Shown here: piece by piece, positions 35,535 to 38,666 of the stretch
Numbering within the stretch: position 1 is the stretch's first letter
How the letters are laid out: every line of letters starts with the position of its first letter
Origin: Candidatus Avacidaminococcus intestinavium
Lineage (GTDB): Bacteria > Bacillota > Negativicutes > Acidaminococcales > Acidaminococcaceae
Length of the DNA: 38,666 bases
Assembly (NCBI GenBank): GCA_018714505.1
Contig: DVNI01000029.1
Location: forward strand, 1 to 38,666
Direction of reading: 5' to 3'
The notes under the pieces: generated by a model
The model's input: the letters and a program-made list of their open reading frames with translations, nothing else
The model's database searches: none
What the model was told of the DNA's origin: nothing
Position numbers and translations under genes: made by a program

Positions 35535-35564
35535 AGGTGTGTACAATTTGTACACACCTATTTT
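35530..35564. promoter_or_regulatory. Perfect 35-bp palindrome, likely operator of the cassette
   Basis: Two perfect 17-base arms (35530-35546 and 35548-35564) flank one central T. The core reads TGTACA-ATT-TGTACA within GTGTGTACAA/TTGTACACAC. It covers the -10 edge and the expected transcription start and ends five bases before the Shine-Dalgarno of the HTH regulator, which fits an autoregulatory operator or a leader hairpin. It resembles a bidirectional terminator, but there is no room for a promoter between it and the gene. Confidence 0.7.
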
Positions 35565-35582
35565 GTATTAAGGAGAATGTTT

Positions 35583-36119
35583 ATGGATCCAATAAGAATC
35601 GGTGAGAAAATTATCAATAGAAGCCGTATCCATTATTTGGTGGATGAGATTGTTGATCTAAGAATGCAAGGCTTTTCACAACAAGAAGTAGCGAAAATTC
35701 ATGCAATTGATAGAACCTTTATCTCAAGACTAGAAAGTTTAGGTGAAATTCGTAAGGGTGGGCGAGTAGCGTTAGTTGCTTTTCCCGTTAGTAATAGAAA
35801 AGAGATAGTGGCGTTAGCTGAGCAAGTTGGTATTGAATATGTTGTGATTTTTTCAGAAGAAGAACGCTGGGCTTTTTTGCGTGATAAAAATGGTGTAGAA
35901 CTTTTTAATGCAGTAATGAAGATTGTTGGCAGATTACGAGAAAGTGATGTTGTAATCGTGGCTGCTTCTAATATGAGGATTAATCTCGCTAAAACTTTAC
36001 TGGATAAACAAGTCGTTGGTCTTGTGCTAGGAGAATCACCGATTGAAGAAGATAAATATTTAGAGCCACAGCTTGTTCAAGAGATCATGGAAAGTTTAAA
36101 GAAGGTGTCGAGCATTTGA
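35583..36119 (+). CDS. Small HTH transcriptional regulator of the cassette
   Basis: A 178-aa two-part protein. Residues about 15-60 hold a helix-turn-helix: LRMQGFSQQEVAKIHAIDRT then FISRLESLG, with the sparing Gln-Gln and the Arg/Ser recognition residues typical of DNA readers. The rest, from GRVALVAFPV, alternates strands and helices (YVVIFSEEERWAF, SDVVIVAASNMR, VVGLVLGES) like a small Rossmann-type sensor domain. I cannot place it in a named regulator family. ATG 35583 is chosen because AAGGAG is seven bases before it and only one base before ATG 35577. Its stop overlaps the next gene's TTG. The palindrome upstream suggests self-regulation. Confidence 0.8.
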   Translation: MDPIRIGEKIINRSRIHYLVDEIVDLRMQGFSQQEVAKIHAIDRTFISRLESLGEIRKGGRVALVAFPVSNRKEIVALAEQVGIEYVVIFSEEERWAFLRDKNGVELFNAVMKIVGRLRESDVVIVAASNMRINLAKTLLDKQVVGLVLGESPIEEDKYLEPQLVQEIMESLKKVSSI

Positions 36120-37015
36120 AACAAGTAGTGAGTATTAGTCTGGGGTCTAGTGAGAGAGATTCTGTTGTCTACGAAAACTTTGCTGGAGAAAGAGTCCGCA
36201 TTGAAAGGCGTGGCACTGATGGTGATAAAGCAAAAGCCAAAGCACTTTTATTAGAACATGACGGTGCAGTAGATGCCCTAGGACTAGGGGGCACAGATTT
36301 ATATATTTTTGCTGGAGGCAGAAGATATACTTTTGCTGAGTCGGCGCGATTGATTAAAAACCTTCAGCAGACACCGGTATTAGATGGCAGTGGACTTAAA
36401 AATACTTTGGAACGCTATGTAATTGAAGAAATAGATCGTCTAAAAATAATTGACTTTAAGGATAAAAAAGTATTGTTAGTTTGCGGTGTAGATCGTTTTG
36501 GTTTGGGAGAAGCTTTAAGTGCAGCAGGAGCCGAGGTTACTTTTGGTGATCTTCTCTACGGGCTTGGCGTTCCCTTGCCTATTAGATCACTCGCGCAATT
36601 AAGTACTCTAGCTAAAATTGTGGCACCAGTAGTTACCAAAATGCCTGTTAGCTGGTTTTATCCGGTGGGGCAGGCGCAAACCAAGAAGCAAGTTCTTTAT
36701 CCGGAATATTTTTATGATAGTGATATTATTGTTGGTGACTTTCATTTTATAAAGAAATTTATGCCCAAAACTTTACCAGATAAAATTATTATTACAAATA
36801 CGGTAACACAAAAAGATCGCGAGCTGTTAAAGGCTGCTGGAATAAAGCTTTTAATCACGACGACACCTAATTTTAAAGGGCGTAGTTTTGGGACTAATGT
36901 TTTAGAAGCAGTTTTAGTTGCCTTACAAGGCCAAAAACACGCTTTAAATGAAAATGAATATCGTGCAGCAATAAAAAAATATGGTATTGAGCCAGCTTTA
37001 GACTATTTGGCTTAA
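36116..37015 (+). CDS. Conserved protein usually annotated 'quinate 5-dehydrogenase'
   Basis: The 299-aa protein starts at TTG 36116, overlapping the regulator stop by four bases, with AAGGTG eight bases upstream. I recall similar proteins named quinate 5-dehydrogenase in Firmicutes genomes, but no quinate/shikimate dehydrogenase catalytic Lys-Asp motif or GxGxxG loop is visible. What is seen: an N-terminal region with LGLGGTDLYIFAGGRRY and LDGSGLKNTLERYVI, a Rossmann-like strand-turn-helix KKVLLVCGVDRFGLGEAL (about 120-137), and a C-terminal half with DIIVGDFHFIKKFMP and IKLLITTTPNFKGRSFGTN. It is soluble, without Cys clusters (Cys only near 124). The function is unknown; placement suggests it acts with the reductase that follows. 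Confidence 0.7.
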   Translation: MKQVVSISLGSSERDSVVYENFAGERVRIERRGTDGDKAKAKALLLEHDGAVDALGLGGTDLYIFAGGRRYTFAESARLIKNLQQTPVLDGSGLKNTLERYVIEEIDRLKIIDFKDKKVLLVCGVDRFGLGEALSAAGAEVTFGDLLYGLGVPLPIRSLAQLSTLAKIVAPVVTKMPVSWFYPVGQAQTKKQVLYPEYFYDSDIIVGDFHFIKKFMPKTLPDKIIITNTVTQKDRELLKAAGIKLLITTTPNFKGRSFGTNVLEAVLVALQGQKHALNENEYRAAIKKYGIEPALDYLA

Positions 37016-37029
37016 AAGGAGTTATGTTG

Positions 37030-38121
37030 ATGGAAAAATTCGCATTTGTTCTGCATCCTTTAGTAGTGGCGGATTTTGCCCGCAAATTTCCAATTCTGAA
37101 TTATGTGCCAGACCATTGGATTGAAAGTGCAATGAAAAGGGTAAAGGCTTTTAAGATATCGCATATTACAGGGGTGCATTCCCCATATGCTGAGGCAGAA
37201 GGATGGTTTATTGCTTGTCCGCTTACGGCAAAGCAAATGGTTAATTTACCAGAAGAATTTGTTTTGGATAAAATTACAGAAGCTTGTCAATTGGCTGAGT
37301 CGTTAGGTGCTAAGATTGTCGGCCTTGGAGCTTTTTCTTCGATTGTCGGTGATGCTGGTATTACAGTAGCTAAAAGAGTTAACATAGCAGTTACTAGTGG
37401 TAATAGTTATACGGTAGCGACGGCACTGGAAGGAACACGTCAAGCAGTAAGAATGATGGGGAAAGATTTAGCTAATGCTAATGTTGCGATTATTGGAGCC
37501 ACTGGATCAATTGGTGCGGCTTGCGCCAAGATTCTTACCCAAGAAGCAAAGCATATTACGTTAGTTGCTAGGGCGGAAAGTCGATTGGAAAGTTTGGCGC
37601 AGGAACTTTTTCTGGCTCAAAAAGCGACAATCACGATTACGTCCTCGTTACAAGAAGCTCTGCATGATGCCGATGTAGTATTAACGGTTACTAGTGCATT
37701 AGAAACGCTCATTGATCCCAAAGATTTAAAAAGCGGAGCTGTTGTTTGTGATGTAGCAAGGCCACGCAATGTATCCAAAGAAGTTTCACGCTTGCGTAAA
37801 GACGTGCTCGTAATTGAAGGTGGAGTTATTAACGTACCGGGTAGTGTTGATTTTGGCTTTAACTTCGGTTTTCCACCAAGAACGTCTTATGCTTGTATGG
37901 CTGAAACTATGATTTTAGCATTGGAAGGTCGTTATGAAAATTATACTTTGGGTAGACAATTATCGGTTGAACAAATCGTTAATATTAATAAATTAGCCGA
38001 GAAACATGAGTTTAGTTTAGCGGGCTTTCGTAATTTTGAAAAAGAGGTAACTAAGAAGGAAATTGAAGAGATACAGCACTTGGCAGGATGTCATTCTTTG
38101 CCGATAATGCCGAGAGGTTGA
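37030..38121 (+). CDS. Acyl-ACP reductase-like / shikimate dehydrogenase-like NAD(P) enzyme
   Basis: A 363-aa protein. From memory it follows cyanobacterial long-chain acyl-ACP reductase (AAR) nearly block for block: GLGAFSSIV (AAR ALGGFTSII), TSGNSYTVA (TTGNTHTAY), the NADPH loop G156-A-T-G-S-I-G162, LIDPKDLKSGAVVCD, VIEGGVINVPG, and C289 in YACMAETMILALEG, aligned with the AAR acyl-thioester cysteine (ACFAEAMLLEFEG). The tail YTLGRQLSVEQI matches FSWGRNQITIEK. AAR reduces acyl-ACP to fatty aldehyde. Databases often name such proteins shikimate dehydrogenase, but that enzyme is only about 270 aa. ATG 37030 has AAGGAG eight bases before it. Its stop lies within the greA -35. Confidence 0.8.
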   Translation: MEKFAFVLHPLVVADFARKFPILNYVPDHWIESAMKRVKAFKISHITGVHSPYAEAEGWFIACPLTAKQMVNLPEEFVLDKITEACQLAESLGAKIVGLGAFSSIVGDAGITVAKRVNIAVTSGNSYTVATALEGTRQAVRMMGKDLANANVAIIGATGSIGAACAKILTQEAKHITLVARAESRLESLAQELFLAQKATITITSSLQEALHDADVVLTVTSALETLIDPKDLKSGAVVCDVARPRNVSKEVSRLRKDVLVIEGGVINVPGSVDFGFNFGFPPRTSYACMAETMILALEGRYENYTLGRQLSVEQIVNINKLAEKHEFSLAGFRNFEKEVTKKEIEEIQHLAGCHSLPIMPRG

Positions 38122-38146
38122 CAACCTGCGTTCGAAAAATTATAAT
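38118..38146 (+). promoter_or_regulatory. Consensus sigma-A promoter of greA
   Basis: TTGACA at 38118-38123 and TATAAT at 38141-38146, spacer 17: a perfect promoter. The -35 contains the stop codon of the reductase-like gene (38119-38121). Confidence 0.88.
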
Positions 38147-38195
38147 TGAGGGCAGTGAATATAGTAGAAATTTTCTTAAAAAGGGGCATATACAA

Positions 38196-38666
38196 ATGGC
38201 AGATAAAGAAACAATTCTGACGAGTGCCGGTTTAAAAAAACTTGAAGATGAACTCGATAATTTGCGTTCAGTTAAACGTCAGGAAGTTGCTGAGCGAATT
38301 AAAGTCGCTATTTCTTATGGCGATATCAGCGAAAACTCTGAATATGATGATGCAAAAAACGAGCAAGCTTTTGTTGAAGGTAGGATTATTGAACTGGAGA
38401 AAATGATCCGTACGGCAAAAATTATTGATCATACGGCAATAAGTAAAGATATTGTCGCGCTAGGATCCACAGTTATTGTCGAAGATTTAGAATTAAAAGA
38501 AAAAGAAACCTATGTATTAGTAGGAACAACAGAAGCAGATCCATCAGAAAATCGCATTTCAAATGAATCCCCTCTCGGTGCAGCGATTTTAGGGCAGAAA
38601 GTGGGCACCAAAGTAAATGTAGTAACACCAACAGGGACACTGGTTTATAAGATTTTAAAAATAAAA
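38196..38666 (+). CDS. greA: Transcription elongation factor GreA (3' end cut by window)
   Basis: GreA binds in the RNA polymerase secondary channel and stimulates cleavage of backtracked RNA. From ATG 38196 the frame stays open for 157 codons to the last base of the window, so the stop lies outside; GreA is usually about 158 aa, hence only a codon or so is missing. The N-terminal coiled coil includes LTSAGLKKLEDELDNLRSV and the catalytic acidic tip GDISENSEYDDAKNEQA (the two Asp/Glu of the tip). The C-terminal FKBP-like domain runs from about 80 (GSTVIVED, SPLGAAILGQKVG). AAGGGG stands 10 bases before the ATG, behind a consensus promoter. Confidence 0.97.
   Translation, partial: MADKETILTSAGLKKLEDELDNLRSVKRQEVAERIKVAISYGDISENSEYDDAKNEQAFVEGRIIELEKMIRTAKIIDHTAISKDIVALGSTVIVEDLELKEKETYVLVGTTEADPSENRISNESPLGAAILGQKVGTKVNVVTPTGTLVYKILKIK

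Noticed and set aside
35530-35564. Palindrome as a simple terminator of dusB
   Set aside because: It has A/T ends like a terminator, but it sits directly on the promoter and five bases from the Shine-Dalgarno of the next gene. An operator or leader role explains more, though termination is not excluded.
36116-38121. Aromatic (quinate/shikimate) degradation or synthesis cluster
   Set aside because: No aroA-aroK or quinate catabolic gene is near; the two proteins lack the expected motifs and lengths, so the usual automatic names are probably misleading.

Overview
The window is a dense, AT-rich bacterial chromosome segment with about 39 protein-coding genes, almost all on the + strand. No rRNA, tRNA, CRISPR array, insertion sequence or phage gene was seen. 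Gene content and order point to a low-GC Bacillota (Firmicutes). The block mfd - SpoVB/YabM-like flippase - yabN/mazG - HU - divIC - yabR (S1) - tilS - hpt - ftsH follows the Bacillus subtilis order, but the sporulation genes usually interleaved there (spoVT, yabP, yabQ, spoIIE) are missing. This suggests an asporogenous anaerobe. Class Negativicutes is my best guess, by inference from gene content rather than from any marker gene.

Layout. 1-2209: end of a two-gene LysO-type lysine exporter and a MATE efflux pump. 2386-2978: PerR/Fur-type regulator with its own promoter and terminator. 3001-6106: deoC-walJ-htrA-rlmH operon, tightly packed and ended by a 22-bp hairpin. 6124-7279: MscS-type channel on the minus strand, divergent from a DUF456 membrane protein. 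7330-10573: DUF456, glyoxalase-like, D-2-hydroxyacid dehydrogenase and CHAD-domain genes, ended by a perfect 42-bp palindrome. 10600-12748 (minus): cysE overlapping a GltD/NfnB-like flavoprotein. 12890-13461: an unrecognised 156-aa protein with good expression signals. 13494-20212: DUF1934-argS-pyrG, sppA-Yip1 and glpX. 20233-31985: the mfd-to-ftsH core block (repair, envelope, nucleotide sanitation, nucleoid, division, tRNA-Ile modification, purine salvage, membrane protease). 32032-34491: birA-bioY-coaX, a cofactor operon with a recognisable BirA operator. 34518-35492: dusB. 35505-38121: a three-gene cassette behind a perfect 35-bp palindrome. 38118-38666: consensus promoter and greA, cut by the window end.

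The most promising under-described element is the three-gene cassette at 35505-38121. It comprises a small HTH regulator, a protein of the kind usually auto-annotated 'quinate 5-dehydrogenase', and a protein usually auto-annotated 'shikimate dehydrogenase'. By motif order and a conserved cysteine, the last one looks like cyanobacterial long-chain acyl-ACP reductase (fatty aldehyde forming). The genes overlap or nearly abut. They are preceded by an extended -10 promoter whose start region is covered by the 35-bp palindrome, which looks like an autoregulatory operator. A fatty-acyl or thioester-reducing, self-regulated pathway is a hypothesis; the sequence alone does not prove it.

Other points: a PerR-like protein with two altered specificity positions, a BirA box on birA-bioY, cysE translationally coupled to a GltD-like gene without gltB, and several promoters sharing an identical extended -10 box.
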